From NCBI RefSeq assembly GCF_014222285.1, contig NZ_JACKZS010000077.1:1-32827 (forward strand): 32,827 nucleotides of DNA, written 5' to 3'. The position numbers and the translations under genes were made by a program. The notes beneath the pieces are model-generated. The model was given only the letters and a program-made list of their open reading frames with translations. It made no database searches and had not been told where the DNA came from. Source of the stretch: Nostoc sp. UCD121 (GTDB lineage: Bacteria; Cyanobacteriota; Cyanobacteriia; Cyanobacteriales; Nostocaceae). Positions 1-7,618 of the stretch are shown one piece after another (position 1 is the stretch's first letter; every line of letters starts with the position of its first letter).

Positions 1-2
1 TG

Positions 3-244
3 CCTTGCACTTTTGTTCGATTTATAGACTTCAATCACTATTTATACAAGGGTTTCAGTCTTAACCAGCAAGCCCTAAATACAAAATGGTAGTCAGCCGT
101 CAGTGGCAAGATGAAAAAGGCGAAGCCAAGAAAGAATGGTACTTCCGCCACGATAAAATCATGGATTTCTTCTTGGTGCAAAACTTTCTCGGCGAAAGTG
201 ATGCTGCCGAAGAACTATTAGTTGATAGAATCCCCAGTGACTAG
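3..244 (+). pseudogene. Decayed C-terminal fragment of a STAND/NACHT-type ATPase (left piece)
   Basis: Two adjoining frames look coding. The frame from position 3 reads without a stop to about 85 (ending GFSLNQQALNTK). From 86 the next frame continues MVVSRQWQDEKGE, then FRHDKIMDFFLVQNFLGE, ending at a TAG at 242-244. The switch lies at an AAAA run (83-86), so a one-base loss probably broke the gene. FRHDKI-x-x-FF and FLG resemble, from memory, the end of the helical region in cyanobacterial STAND/NACHT-type proteins, which usually continues into a GDPRFRGVYF segment. That segment is found 15.4 kb away at 15686. The gene starts outside the window. The family name is from memory; the frameshift is seen directly. 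Confidence 0.5.
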
Positions 245-298
245 AATTTGTCTAGAGTCCCTATAAAACTTCCAGTTACCCTGAATCCCCAGTGACTA
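228..298. repeat. 16-bp direct repeat at the left edge of the element
   Basis: GAATCCCCAGTGACTA occurs at 228-243 and again, identically, at 283-298, a period of 55 bp. The first copy contains the stop region of the left ATPase fragment, and the second contains the stop codon (opposite strand) of the first leftward element gene. It could mark a past recombination or duplication at the element boundary. No third copy was seen at the right edge. Confidence 0.6.
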
Positions 299-535
299 AC
301 TGCGATCGCGTTCGTATTCCTGCGCGGTTTCGCACTCACGCTGAAACTGTTCTAAATCTTGTACCCGCTCGAATAACTGAGCGCGTTGTGAAGTGTTGAC
401 GGTTTCTAGCTCTTGTATGCGCGTTGATAAAAGGCTGTACCTGAGTTCATGGATCTGAATCATCTCCGTCATCTTGGCATTTAGCTCATTTAGGATCGTG
501 AGCAATTTTTCTTGATCCATAGGAACTTTATCCAT
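296..535 (-). CDS. Small coiled-coil protein, last gene of leftward operon
   Basis: This 79-residue protein is not recognised. It is almost wholly helical, with a heptad-like pattern (LLTILNELNAKMTEMI, then LLSTRIQELETV and LFERVQDLEQF), which indicates a coiled coil. It has no signal peptide or membrane segment. It is the promoter-distal gene of the leftward operon. Its ATG overlaps the stop of the upstream gene by one base, so the two are probably translated in series, and both are coiled-coil proteins that could partner each other. Assembly or structural accessory protein of the element is an inference from position only. Confidence 0.55.
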   Translation of the reverse strand: MDKVPMDQEKLLTILNELNAKMTEMIQIHELRYSLLSTRIQELETVNTSQRAQLFERVQDLEQFQRECETAQEYERDRS

Positions 536-954
536 TATTCTTCCTGGGTATTTTCCTCATACTCTCTAATACTGAAATTAGTATCTTTCTGCAAAAAGCG
601 CTGTACGTCTCTGGTGTAAAAAAGCAGTCGTTTGAATTTATGATTTATTTTTTGGTCTAGTTGACCCAAAACCATTTGAATAACATCTTTTCTATTTACA
701 TATTCTTGAATATGTAAATCCAGCGTTTTTTCTAATTGGCGAATTTTCTCCGCATCTCTAGCGTGTTCCTTCATTGCCTCTTCTATTTGGGCAATAGAAG
801 ATGAGATTTTATTCATCTTTGTAATCAGTTGCACTGCCATAGCGCCCAGAACTGATGCACTTACTAATATCCCTAAAAGTATGCCAGTAGATTCTAATGT
901 TAGTGTGATTCCTGTGCTATTAGTAACAGCTATTGTTGATGAAGTGGGAGGCAT
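535..954 (-). CDS. Membrane-anchored coiled-coil protein
   Basis: This 139-residue protein is not recognised. Its N-terminus is Thr/Ser-rich and is followed by one hydrophobic segment (about residues 20-43, GILLGILVSASVLGAMAVQL), then a long charged helix (about 45-115) with coiled-coil character and a Lys/Arg/Phe-rich tail. It is probably a single-pass membrane protein with a cytoplasmic coiled coil. It sits in the leftward operon and touches the next gene by one base (TAATG type). A small membrane protein with a coiled coil in a late-gene operon could be a spanin-, holin- or anchor-like part, but nothing in the sequence decides this. Confidence 0.55.
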   Translation of the reverse strand: MPPTSSTIAVTNSTGITLTLESTGILLGILVSASVLGAMAVQLITKMNKISSSIAQIEEAMKEHARDAEKIRQLEKTLDLHIQEYVNRKDVIQMVLGQLDQKINHKFKRLLFYTRDVQRFLQKDTNFSIREYEENTQEE

Positions 955-972
955 TTGTTTAAATCGGAATTA

Positions 973-1419
973 TTATATTTTTCTCGCCCATATTTTGCGA
1001 CCAGAAAAATAATAATTACTGGAGGCAGGATTTTTTGTAAATACAGTAAATTTGAATTCATGTAATCCATCACTAGGGATGGTAATAGCTCTTTGAGGCA
1101 TGGCGTTATAGATGACAGGAGAACTGTAGAAATCCATATCATCAAAAGCCAAATTACCATCAATTTCTAACTTCAATTTTCCGAGATTTAAGCCTAAAAC
1201 AGTTAATACAAAAAGGTTGTAACTTCCTGCTGCTAGTAACTTCTTGAAACTAAAGCTATCATTAAGCGCTGGCGGATTTTGGTAAATTTCACACCCATAG
1301 GCAAGTACAGCATTTGTATCGGTTTTAATTTGCCCACCATTAAGGACTTCGCTCTCGTCATGCCAGTGAGTAAAGCCATTAGGAAGTAATAATTCTGGAA
1401 GCGCTGCGTATAAAGGCAT
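973..1419 (-). CDS. Unrecognised protein, possibly beta-rich structural
   Basis: This 148-residue protein has no recognisable motif. It alternates hydrophobic and polar residues in short strands (YNLFVLTVLGLNLGKLKLEI, then LHEFKFTVF) and contains many Asn, Tyr and Phe, suggesting a beta-sandwich such as those in virion or fibre proteins. It begins MPLYAALPELLLPNGFTHWH and has no signal peptide. Its ATG shares one base with the stop of the upstream gene, so translation is probably coupled, and a GGAG stretch precedes the start. The structural guess rests on composition and on neighbours of similar character. Confidence 0.55.
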   Translation of the reverse strand: MPLYAALPELLLPNGFTHWHDESEVLNGGQIKTDTNAVLAYGCEIYQNPPALNDSFSFKKLLAAGSYNLFVLTVLGLNLGKLKLEIDGNLAFDDMDFYSSPVIYNAMPQRAITIPSDGLHEFKFTVFTKNPASSNYYFSGRKIWARKI

Positions 1420-1730
1420 TAAGTTAGCTCCCGCACCAAAGCATTACCATTCGCTGCTGACCAAATGCCACTAATTACGCCAGTGTAATTAAATGGCACT
1501 TCAAAATATCCGTCAGATGATAACTTGGCAGTAAAAGCGCTAGTTGTTGCTGTTGCGGCAAATTCAATAAATAAATTAGCGGTACTATCATTCCAAATTG
1601 TCGCGCCTTTGCGATTGGAATTAGAAGCAAGAATTGTCACACTGCTAGCGCTAGAAGCAACAGTAGTTGGGGTTGAAGTTCCGCTAGTTGATGCGCTGAC
1701 TGTAACTGCTGCCGGATTAAAAAGAGCCAT
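1419..1730 (-). CDS. Small virion-like beta protein, paralogue of the next gene upstream
   Basis: The protein is about 103 residues from the ATG at 1730; a GTG at 1739 would add three residues. A Ser/Thr/Val-rich N-terminal third is followed by ILASNSNRKGATIWNDSTAN, which parallels ILNANPNRKYSAFINNSSVD in the neighbour at 1730-2044. Asn-x-Asn-Arg-Lys followed by an N-D/N-S strand is a pattern seen, from memory, in small phage-encoded proteins of unknown role. The start overlaps the upstream stop (TAATG), and GGAG lies about 12 bases before it. It is probably a minor structural or decoration protein by family resemblance; this is unproven. Confidence 0.6.
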   Translation of the reverse strand: MALFNPAAVTVSASTSGTSTPTTVASSASSVTILASNSNRKGATIWNDSTANLFIEFAATATTSAFTAKLSSDGYFEVPFNYTGVISGIWSAANGNALVRELT

Positions 1731-2044
1731 TAAATACACTCCACAAGCGAAAGTTTACAAAGAGATGCAGCGATAGCCGAAACCTTTCCTAGATACAGGT
1801 TATTAGCATTAATTTCGTAGCTACCACGAGGATTGAGGATAATTCCTTTACCTATTCCCCCTTGGGCTGTGTCACCCAATATTAAAGTAATATCTACACT
1901 GGAATTATTGATAAATGCTGAGTATTTTCTATTGGGATTAGCATTTAAAATCTCAGTCTTATCATTTGCCGATAAGCTTTTTTCGCCATTAGTACAAGTA
2001 GTAAACTTATTACTAGAATTACCTGCTGATACATTGTTGATCAT
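1730..2044 (-). CDS. Small virion-like beta protein, paralogue of its neighbour
   Basis: This 104-residue protein shares its central layout with the 1419-1730 product: I-L-x-A-N-x-NRK, a strand ending in an Asn-rich turn, a Gly-rich stretch (GDTAQGGIGKGIILNPRGSY), then an E-(I/V)-x-x-N strand. The pair therefore looks like a tandem duplication that has diverged. The start is ATG at 2044 with only a weak ribosome site. The gene lies in the middle of the leftward operon. No catalytic residues are visible. A role in a particle or surface structure is inferred. Confidence 0.6.
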   Translation of the reverse strand: MINNVSAGNSSNKFTTCTNGEKSLSANDKTEILNANPNRKYSAFINNSSVDITLILGDTAQGGIGKGIILNPRGSYEINANNLYLGKVSAIAASLCKLSLVECI

Positions 2045-2050
2045 TACTTT

Positions 2051-2509
2051 TTACAAAGATATTCCTAGCGCTAATTTTATTGCTTGTATATCATCTTCTA
2101 TCGTGCTTCTATCTATACCTTCATATTGGTAAATAGCAATATTAGCGTTGATAAACCATTTAGGTACTTGAAGTGATAAGAAGTAATTAATATTCAAATC
2201 ATCAAAAATGATTAAGTTGAATTTCCCTAAAAATAAGCTTTCCGGTTCACCTACGAAGCTTGCACCCAATCCAGTTGTCAAGCTGCGGCGCAAGTATCCC
2301 GCATACTTCCAAATTTTCCCTACAGGAACACTAGTATTCACAGCCACGGCAATGATGGATTTATCAAAGATTACAGGAATATTTATCTCAGTTATCCTTT
2401 GATAAATTGGCTTGCCTGCTGAATCGTTTAGATAACTTACAGCCGGGAAAGAATCACTGTATTGCAATTGCCAATTACTTTCTATCCCTAGCTGTAAATT
2501 GCGCGTCAT
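2051..2509 (-). CDS. Unrecognised 152-residue protein
   Basis: No known motif is seen. The sequence is rich in aromatic and aliphatic residues arranged like beta strands (FNLIIFDDLNINYFLSLQVP), with an alpha-helical C-terminus (DDIQAIKLALGISL). It lacks a signal peptide and transmembrane helix. It lies six bases downstream of the stop of the 2513-2776 gene's neighbourhood and is clearly part of the same transcription unit. Probably another particle component of the element; this is inferred from context only. Confidence 0.55.
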   Translation of the reverse strand: MTRNLQLGIESNWQLQYSDSFPAVSYLNDSAGKPIYQRITEINIPVIFDKSIIAVAVNTSVPVGKIWKYAGYLRRSLTTGLGASFVGEPESLFLGKFNLIIFDDLNINYFLSLQVPKWFINANIAIYQYEGIDRSTIEDDIQAIKLALGISL

Positions 2510-2512
2510 ACT

Positions 2513-2776
2513 TCAAGCATGGGAGATTACAAAATCAATGTGATCGGTAAATTCGTCTACAATTTCAAATGGATTAAGAATGCCGTAATGTTCCAATCTA
2601 TCGAGATATTCAACAATATCAATTTCCCCGGTTAGCCAATCTCTACCCGCTTGATTGATGGCAAGCATTCCCTGAAATTCGAATTCAGAACAGTTACCAT
2701 CAACATCAACAGATAACAGGTCTAACGGATCATCTGGAGTCCAAATAATTCCAGTTCGTTCTGCTATCTTGCTCAT
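2513..2776 (-). CDS. Unrecognised 87-residue acidic protein
   Basis: This small acidic protein (many Asp/Glu, few Lys) starts MSKIAERTGIIWTPDDPLDL and has a helical second half (AINQAGRDWLTGEIDIVEYL). No motif is recognised. The ATG overlaps the stop of the 2776-3357 gene by one base, so translation is probably coupled. Phage operons often place such small acidic proteins beside structural genes as adaptors or chaperones, but the sequence gives no direct evidence for that. Confidence 0.55.
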   Translation of the reverse strand: MSKIAERTGIIWTPDDPLDLLSVDVDGNCSEFEFQGMLAINQAGRDWLTGEIDIVEYLDRLEHYGILNPFEIVDEFTDHIDFVISHA

Positions 2777-3357
2777 TAACCTTCAGGAGTGAATCTAGCC
2801 CGATTTTTACCGCTGTTTCCTGCCAAGAAGGTTGCATAAGCCGATTCCCCTTTTATGGCTAAAACAGCCGCGTCGTAAGCTTGACCACCAGCATTTTGAC
2901 CAAAAGGAGAGGTAACAGAATCTACATCGGGTTTTTTGTACTCGACACCAGTAATCCGGCTAGCTTTTTTTACAGTCCCAGGCACAACAGCCGTAAGCGT
3001 TAGCTTGGCAAACTTGAATTTTTTTGCATCAATCTCAATTGGCGTGGTTAATGCGGCAAATTCGGCGGCAGTGGTGGTGTAGTTAGCAAGCAGCCCACGT
3101 AGCACCTCAGCCACGCCAGATCCCTGCCCAGTTTGATCGCTCTTAATTAATCGAGCTGGAAGATAAATTTTTGTAGTACCAGCCGTGCCAAAGGGAGAAA
3201 TATAGCCTGCTTCTTTTTCTGCGCTTGCCCGCTTGGTTTCGTCAGTAACAGTTGCAAATTTCTGCTGACGTTCTTGAGGAGTCGAGTCAAGCCACGCTTT
3301 ATATTTGTCATACCGAGCTTTTTGCAGTGGATATCGGTTTAGGTCTCTAAAGCCCAT
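2776..3357 (-). CDS. Unrecognised 193-residue candidate structural protein
   Basis: The N-terminus is basic and helical (ARYDKYKAWLDSTPQERQQ), and the body alternates short strands with Gly/Ala/Thr-rich turns (SPFGTAGTTKIYLPARLI). SPFG occurs twice (SPFGTAG and SPFGQNAGG), about 97 residues apart, hinting at an internal repeat. The C-terminus is basic (NSGKNRARFTPEG). Size, composition and position are compatible with a particle subunit, but the family is not recognised. A 130-base gap with a hairpin precedes the gene on its own strand, so it may also have its own promoter. Confidence 0.55.
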   Translation of the reverse strand: MGFRDLNRYPLQKARYDKYKAWLDSTPQERQQKFATVTDETKRASAEKEAGYISPFGTAGTTKIYLPARLIKSDQTGQGSGVAEVLRGLLANYTTTAAEFAALTTPIEIDAKKFKFAKLTLTAVVPGTVKKASRITGVEYKKPDVDSVTSPFGQNAGGQAYDAAVLAIKGESAYATFLAGNSGKNRARFTPEG

Positions 3358-3426
3358 AATTACTGGTGATAGTTGTTACAGATGTCACCCACTCTAGCCC
3401 TTTAAAATCCTTAGAATTTTCTACGG

Positions 3427-3443
3427 AAACCTAATAGGTTTTT
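3427..3443. terminator. Short hairpin inside the leftward operon
   Basis: AAACCT-AAT-AGGTTT forms a 6-bp stem with T residues following on the plus strand. It lies in the only sizeable gap of the leftward operon (3358-3487). It is weak and its T-run faces the wrong way for the operon, so it may be an RNA processing or stability element instead. Confidence 0.3.
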
Positions 3444-3487
3444 ATCTTTATTCTCAGCCGCAGTCACTTTAGAAAAACTATTGCACA

Positions 3488-4333
3488 TCAAGGATATTTG
3501 ACTAATCCCTGGTTCTGAAGCGTTGTGTCTAGCAAAAAGATAGGTGGAACAAGATTGCCCAAAGATATGTAAGCACTCCTAAAACGGAGAATCGCCACAG
3601 GTCTATACCTGCGGTTTTGTACCTGTTTGCCTAAGATCGTGACTTTCCCGGCTGTAGCCGTTGTTGTACTGGGTTTGTCTGGATCGTTCACGATTACCCT
3701 TTCTGCTTGAAAGGGTACATCAATCACGTTACAAATTTTTTGATAAATTTCTACTGCGTCAGTTCTGGAATTTACCAGTAAATAATTCCCTTTAGGAAAT
3801 CCATTGTCAGGGTCGGTGTAACTAGCTGATTTATTTCCAGTGGTGTAAGTTATTCCTCTGCTACTTGATAAAAAAGTGGTTTTAATTTCGTTAGCGATTT
3901 CTGTCATATTAGATTTGGAAATAGCTGGTTTAGTATTTCCAGATGAACAAGAAAATTTCATTAGTCTAACAGACTTTTCATGCTGTATGGGTGATTCTTC
4001 GCTTGGTGACGCTGAACTATCTTGAGAGAAAACAAAAAATAACTGGGGATGTCCAGCAACCGGAGGAGCTGTGTCAAGTCTATTCCCATAAAAAACAGCG
4101 AGATTTTTTTTACCGTAACCAATAATGTTGTAAAACAAATCTGAACGCATCCAAGAGGCGTACATATTATCATTGTCTAAAGCTCTGCAAGCGAGCTTTA
4201 AAGATGGTCTAATACCAGATAAATCACCATTGCCTTGAACATCTTTAAAATATCTGTCAACCCGGCGATTATGTTCTTGATTCCAGGTTGTCTGAAGATG
4301 TTCAATATTATCAAAACCTTCTGGTAGGGACAT
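3488..4333 (-). CDS. Unrecognised 281-residue protein
   Basis: No motif is recognised. The N-terminal ~100 residues are helical and rich in aromatics (MSLPEGFDNIEHLQTTWNQ, later WMRSDLFYNIIGYGKKNLAV). A Ser/Lys-rich middle is followed by a C-terminal region of alternating strands (RYRPVAILRFRSAYISLGNL). There is no signal peptide or clear membrane helix. It lies three bases after the stop of the 916-residue gene, so the two are co-transcribed and probably made together. Function unknown; a partner of the large protein is the simplest contextual guess. Confidence 0.6.
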   Translation of the reverse strand: MSLPEGFDNIEHLQTTWNQEHNRRVDRYFKDVQGNGDLSGIRPSLKLACRALDNDNMYASWMRSDLFYNIIGYGKKNLAVFYGNRLDTAPPVAGHPQLFFVFSQDSSASPSEESPIQHEKSVRLMKFSCSSGNTKPAISKSNMTEIANEIKTTFLSSSRGITYTTGNKSASYTDPDNGFPKGNYLLVNSRTDAVEIYQKICNVIDVPFQAERVIVNDPDKPSTTTATAGKVTILGKQVQNRRYRPVAILRFRSAYISLGNLVPPIFLLDTTLQNQGLVKYP

Positions 4334-4336
4334 TCT

Positions 4337-7087
4337 TTAATCCTCCCCGTCAAATAAATCTGAAAAATCAAAATTCAGTGGCTGAGAATCAGTCTTGGAC
4401 TGAGTTTCCTTGGCTTTTAATTCGTCGGGTTCTGGGATAGGTGTAGCTTTATTTGCAGGCTTGTCATCTTCTTTTACCGCTTTTACAAATTCGGTTGCAG
4501 CCGTTGTTGATTCTGTTACGGCATTCACCACATCTAATGGTGCTTGCGTCACCATCTGTATAGTGCTTGCCCCGTTTTGCAAACTTTCTAAGGTTTGCGT
4601 GACACGATTGAATTTAGGCTGAGGATTCATCCAGCCATAGGCGCTTTCAAGAATGATTCCACCTTTTCTCAAAGCATTTCCTATCTTCCCGGTGTAAGCT
4701 GCTATTAATTCAGAAGCTTGTAGAATAGTTTGGGATAAATTCAAAAAACTATTAATTACATTAGTAGTTGCTTGATATATTCTGTTGGCTTTAGCCCACG
4801 CTTCTTTCAACTCGGTATAGTTATCAGCACCAATTGCCCCTTTTATCAAATTTTCAATAGAGCCACTAATTACAGAACCAATATCAAAAGCGCTCCCATC
4901 TTCCTTTTTTAATCCTATTAATTGAAGCAGATTATTAATAGCTCCGACTAGGGTTTGTCCTATGTCGTTTGAGAGCATCAAAGCGTTATGGAAGGTCGCA
5001 GCTAAAATTAAAATATTTAGCACTCTATCCAAGTGCATCCAATCAGCAAACCGAGATAATTTCCCACCAATTCCACCCGGTAATTGATCGCCAAGCTTGC
5101 CGTTGATGGTGTCTAAGAGGGCCAATTGTGCAGCACTCCCTGCGGTATTTAATCCGGTCAAAATGTCGTTGAGCTTATTTCCATTTGCCTTTGCTGCATC
5201 CTCTGCCCTCTGAATTGGCGCACCAAGGCAACCGTTAGGCTGGGCAATTTCACAAACTGCACTTTGTACAGTAGTGCCTGTGGCAGCTTGGACGGCTGGG
5301 GATTTTGCGATCGCATCCGGTATTCCCTGAATTGCTGGTGTTAGGGCGGCGATTGCAGTGGCAATTGCTGTGATGCGTCCAATCTGGTCATCAAAATCTT
5401 TTTTCTGTTGCTCGATTATCTTTGTAGTCTGGTCTGCCTGTACCTCTTGTGGTGTTTTTGGAGATGGGGCACCATCCGCTTTTGGAGTAGGTGAAATCCC
5501 ATCGGGTGTAGGAATTTGCTTTCCTGGTGTCGGGGAAGAAGTGCCGGGAACTGTTACCCTACTTGAACTCAAGGGGATGAGTTGTGCATTTGATGATTTC
5601 GGCTGTGTTACCACCCCATTTTCAATACGCGAGCCAGTGCCAGCAGATGATGTAGGCGTAGCTATATCATCGGGTTCTGCGAATGGCGGCGGCTGTTGCG
5701 CTGGTTTGGCTGAGGGGAGTAATCCGCCAAGGTTAGATGGAGTCTGTGTAGGATTTGGTAAGTAGCTCGGTGCTAGTCCACCATGCCCGGTGAAAAATGG
5801 CGCTCCATTTGGTATGTTATTGCTTGGCAGGGAGGGAGCTACATTCCTTGATATGCCTTTGTTTGCGCCTGCTACTGGAGTGCCAGATGGCACAGTATTA
5901 TCATTGCCGATTGGTGAAGGATCGTATCGGTAAGGAGCATTATCGGGTGGAGGCGCTGGTGAACCGTTTTCCGGGTATATATCAATTGCGCCATCTTTGC
6001 GCCGAATAGAGTCTATTTTCCATCGGCTTGTTGAGTCGCCCAGTTCGGTAATAACGTTACCACCGGAGCTTAAAAATTTTGCATTGTATTTATTGTCGTC
6101 TGCGGCAGTTTCTTGTATGCCGATTATTGATCCATACAATTCAAAAGTCCGGCTTTCTACAAGTTCTCCAAAGGAATTGAATTTGGAAACAATTACAACA
6201 TATAGAACACCTGATGATTGACCATATATTGTTAAGGTGTAATTAGGTCTATGTAGTGGCTGATCTGGCACTGGCTTAGGTAAGAAGCTTGCATAGAGAG
6301 CATCACCGATGTAACCTCCAACGAAGCCACCGATCATACTTCCAACAACACCACCAATCGGCCCGCCGATCGCAGTACCCACAAGTAGTCCTGCCCCACT
6401 GCCAATAAGAGTTCCGGCAGTTCCCGTAACGGCTTGACCGATAGACTGTCCCGCGACCAAGCGGCTTGTAAGTACTAATCCTGCTCCTACTCCTGGAATA
6501 ACTAACCTTCCTGCGGATTGTGGCAGTGCGCGAGGTAAGATTCCTTGTGCTGCGCCAATACCATTGCTAATTGCTTGCTTTAGAGAACCCGTTGTTGGAG
6601 TTGCGGTTGGCTCGACCAATGAATTTGCTCGTGCGGCTGTATCCCTTGGTGTTGGAGGAGGCGAACCGGTTGAGGGTGGAGGCTGACGTTCCGGCGTTGA
6701 GCGGGGCTGTGGCACCTGTGATCCAGGTGCAGGCGTTCCTACTCCTGGATCTGTCGGTGTGTTGTTATTTATTCTGTTTGAAAGTTCGTTTCTTTGGTTT
6801 TGGTTGCGCTGAGCTTGCAAAGCTTGAGCGGCTCTTGCGTCTGCCGTTTCCTGCCGAACACGTTGAGCAGCCGCGATTTCTCGCTCACGCCGCAAAACAT
6901 ATTCTGCTGAAGATTCCTTATAAACGTAATCTTGCTGAGTACGCTGATTTATTACCTGTCTATTTAATGCTTCTAAATCTATTGGATCGCCAGCAGGAAC
7001 GCCGCTCGCAGGGCGGTTTGTGAGCGACCCATGCAGATTTGCATCACTGCTATCAATTGAACTGAATTCTCTGGGATTGTCGCTCAC
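4337..7087 (-). CDS. Large Pro-rich, glycine-zipper protein (916 aa)
   Basis: The start is GTG at 7087, with AAGG upstream. The first ~100 residues are charged and helical (Arg/Gln/Ala-rich). They are followed by a Pro/Thr/Ser-rich stretch and a glycine-zipper segment at about 190-260 (repeated GxxxG: IGSGAGLLVGTAIGGPIGG). Next come a compact beta-like domain around 280-375, a long Pro/Ser-rich linker to about 560, and a helical C-terminal region of some 340 residues ending in an acidic tail. Glycine zippers pack in or insert into membranes. Length and layout recall phage tail-length or membrane-penetration proteins, but no family is recognised. It is the largest gene of the element. Confidence 0.65.
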   Translation of the reverse strand: MSDNPREFSSIDSSDANLHGSLTNRPASGVPAGDPIDLEALNRQVINQRTQQDYVYKESSAEYVLRREREIAAAQRVRQETADARAAQALQAQRNQNQRNELSNRINNNTPTDPGVGTPAPGSQVPQPRSTPERQPPPSTGSPPPTPRDTAARANSLVEPTATPTTGSLKQAISNGIGAAQGILPRALPQSAGRLVIPGVGAGLVLTSRLVAGQSIGQAVTGTAGTLIGSGAGLLVGTAIGGPIGGVVGSMIGGFVGGYIGDALYASFLPKPVPDQPLHRPNYTLTIYGQSSGVLYVVIVSKFNSFGELVESRTFELYGSIIGIQETAADDNKYNAKFLSSGGNVITELGDSTSRWKIDSIRRKDGAIDIYPENGSPAPPPDNAPYRYDPSPIGNDNTVPSGTPVAGANKGISRNVAPSLPSNNIPNGAPFFTGHGGLAPSYLPNPTQTPSNLGGLLPSAKPAQQPPPFAEPDDIATPTSSAGTGSRIENGVVTQPKSSNAQLIPLSSSRVTVPGTSSPTPGKQIPTPDGISPTPKADGAPSPKTPQEVQADQTTKIIEQQKKDFDDQIGRITAIATAIAALTPAIQGIPDAIAKSPAVQAATGTTVQSAVCEIAQPNGCLGAPIQRAEDAAKANGNKLNDILTGLNTAGSAAQLALLDTINGKLGDQLPGGIGGKLSRFADWMHLDRVLNILILAATFHNALMLSNDIGQTLVGAINNLLQLIGLKKEDGSAFDIGSVISGSIENLIKGAIGADNYTELKEAWAKANRIYQATTNVINSFLNLSQTILQASELIAAYTGKIGNALRKGGIILESAYGWMNPQPKFNRVTQTLESLQNGASTIQMVTQAPLDVVNAVTESTTAATEFVKAVKEDDKPANKATPIPEPDELKAKETQSKTDSQPLNFDFSDLFDGED

Positions 7088-7096
7088 AAATTTACC

Positions 7097-7402
7097 TTAA
7101 TTGGCTTTAAATGACGAGGGTATAGCGGTATTTGAGATTGGTTGAACGTACATCCAAGGCTTGGCACTACCGCTTAATTCATCAGATGAAACTTCTAACG
7201 ACGTGCGAGAAATCAAACGACTTTTAGCGTCAGCTGCTACCCAAAACTTCCCACATTGAGCTACACGTTCCGTATACCCGACACCCTCAATCACAGTTAT
7301 GGTTGGGTTTATGGCAAATAGTGCGTAAGCTGTCCATGCGTGTAGTTGTTCAAGGGTTTCAATTTGTGATGGAATGTCGGTAGCAATATTAATTGTGGTC
7401 AT
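7097..7402 (-). CDS. Unrecognised 101-residue protein, first gene of leftward operon
   Basis: The protein begins MTTINIATDIPSQIETLEQL, a helix-forming start, followed by strands (TITVIEGVGYTERVAQCGKF) and a polar C-terminus. No motif is recognised. It is the promoter-proximal gene of the leftward operon, with nested dyads at 7457-7494 just upstream and the divergent recombinase gene beyond. Its stop is about ten bases before the GTG of the 916-residue protein. Being first it may be made in the largest amount, which would fit a small structural subunit; this is inference. Confidence 0.6.
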   Translation of the reverse strand: MTTINIATDIPSQIETLEQLHAWTAYALFAINPTITVIEGVGYTERVAQCGKFWVAADAKSRLISRTSLEVSSDELSGSAKPWMYVQPISNTAIPSSFKAN

Positions 7403-7456
7403 TTGAAGAGATTTGTAATTAGTTACTCTTCAGTTTTATGGGTCAATCAAATTTGT

Positions 7457-7494
7457 GTAAATGTTCCAGTTTTATGTAAAACAAGAACATTCAC
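7457..7494. promoter_or_regulatory. Nested inverted repeats upstream of the leftward operon
   Basis: GTAAATGTTC (7457-7466) faces GAACATTCAC (7485-7494) with 9 of 10 positions paired, and the palindrome GTTTTATGTAAAAC (7469-7482) lies between them. The set is 55-90 bases upstream of the leftward operon start, as expected for a repressor or activator site. The cognate protein is not identified. Confidence 0.4.
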
Positions 7495-7533
7495 TGAGGA
7501 CGTGTAACCCTTGCTGCTAATAGCATTTAGTCT

Positions 7534-7599
7534 AATATTTCTAATACTCAAAATTAGGAATATTCCGGTTTAACCTTGCTCAATGGTTAAACCGGAATA
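7534..7599. repeat. Two adjoining dyads upstream of the recombinase
   Basis: TATTCCGGTTTAACC (7561-7575) and GGTTAAACCGGAATA (7585-7599) are perfect 15-bp inverted arms around a 9-base loop, ending 19 bases before the recombinase ATG. A second dyad (7534-7545 with 7553-7564, 11 of 12 paired) overlaps the left arm. There is no T-run on either side, so a terminator is unlikely. An operator for the recombinase or a recombination (att-like) site fits better. Confidence 0.55.
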
Positions 7600-7618
7600 G
7601 GCAGAAGTAAAAAATAAA

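Noticed and set aside
5358..5765. Plus-strand ORF inside the 916-residue gene
   Set aside because: Its Gly/Val/Ser-rich composition mirrors the Pro/Ser-rich linker on the other strand.
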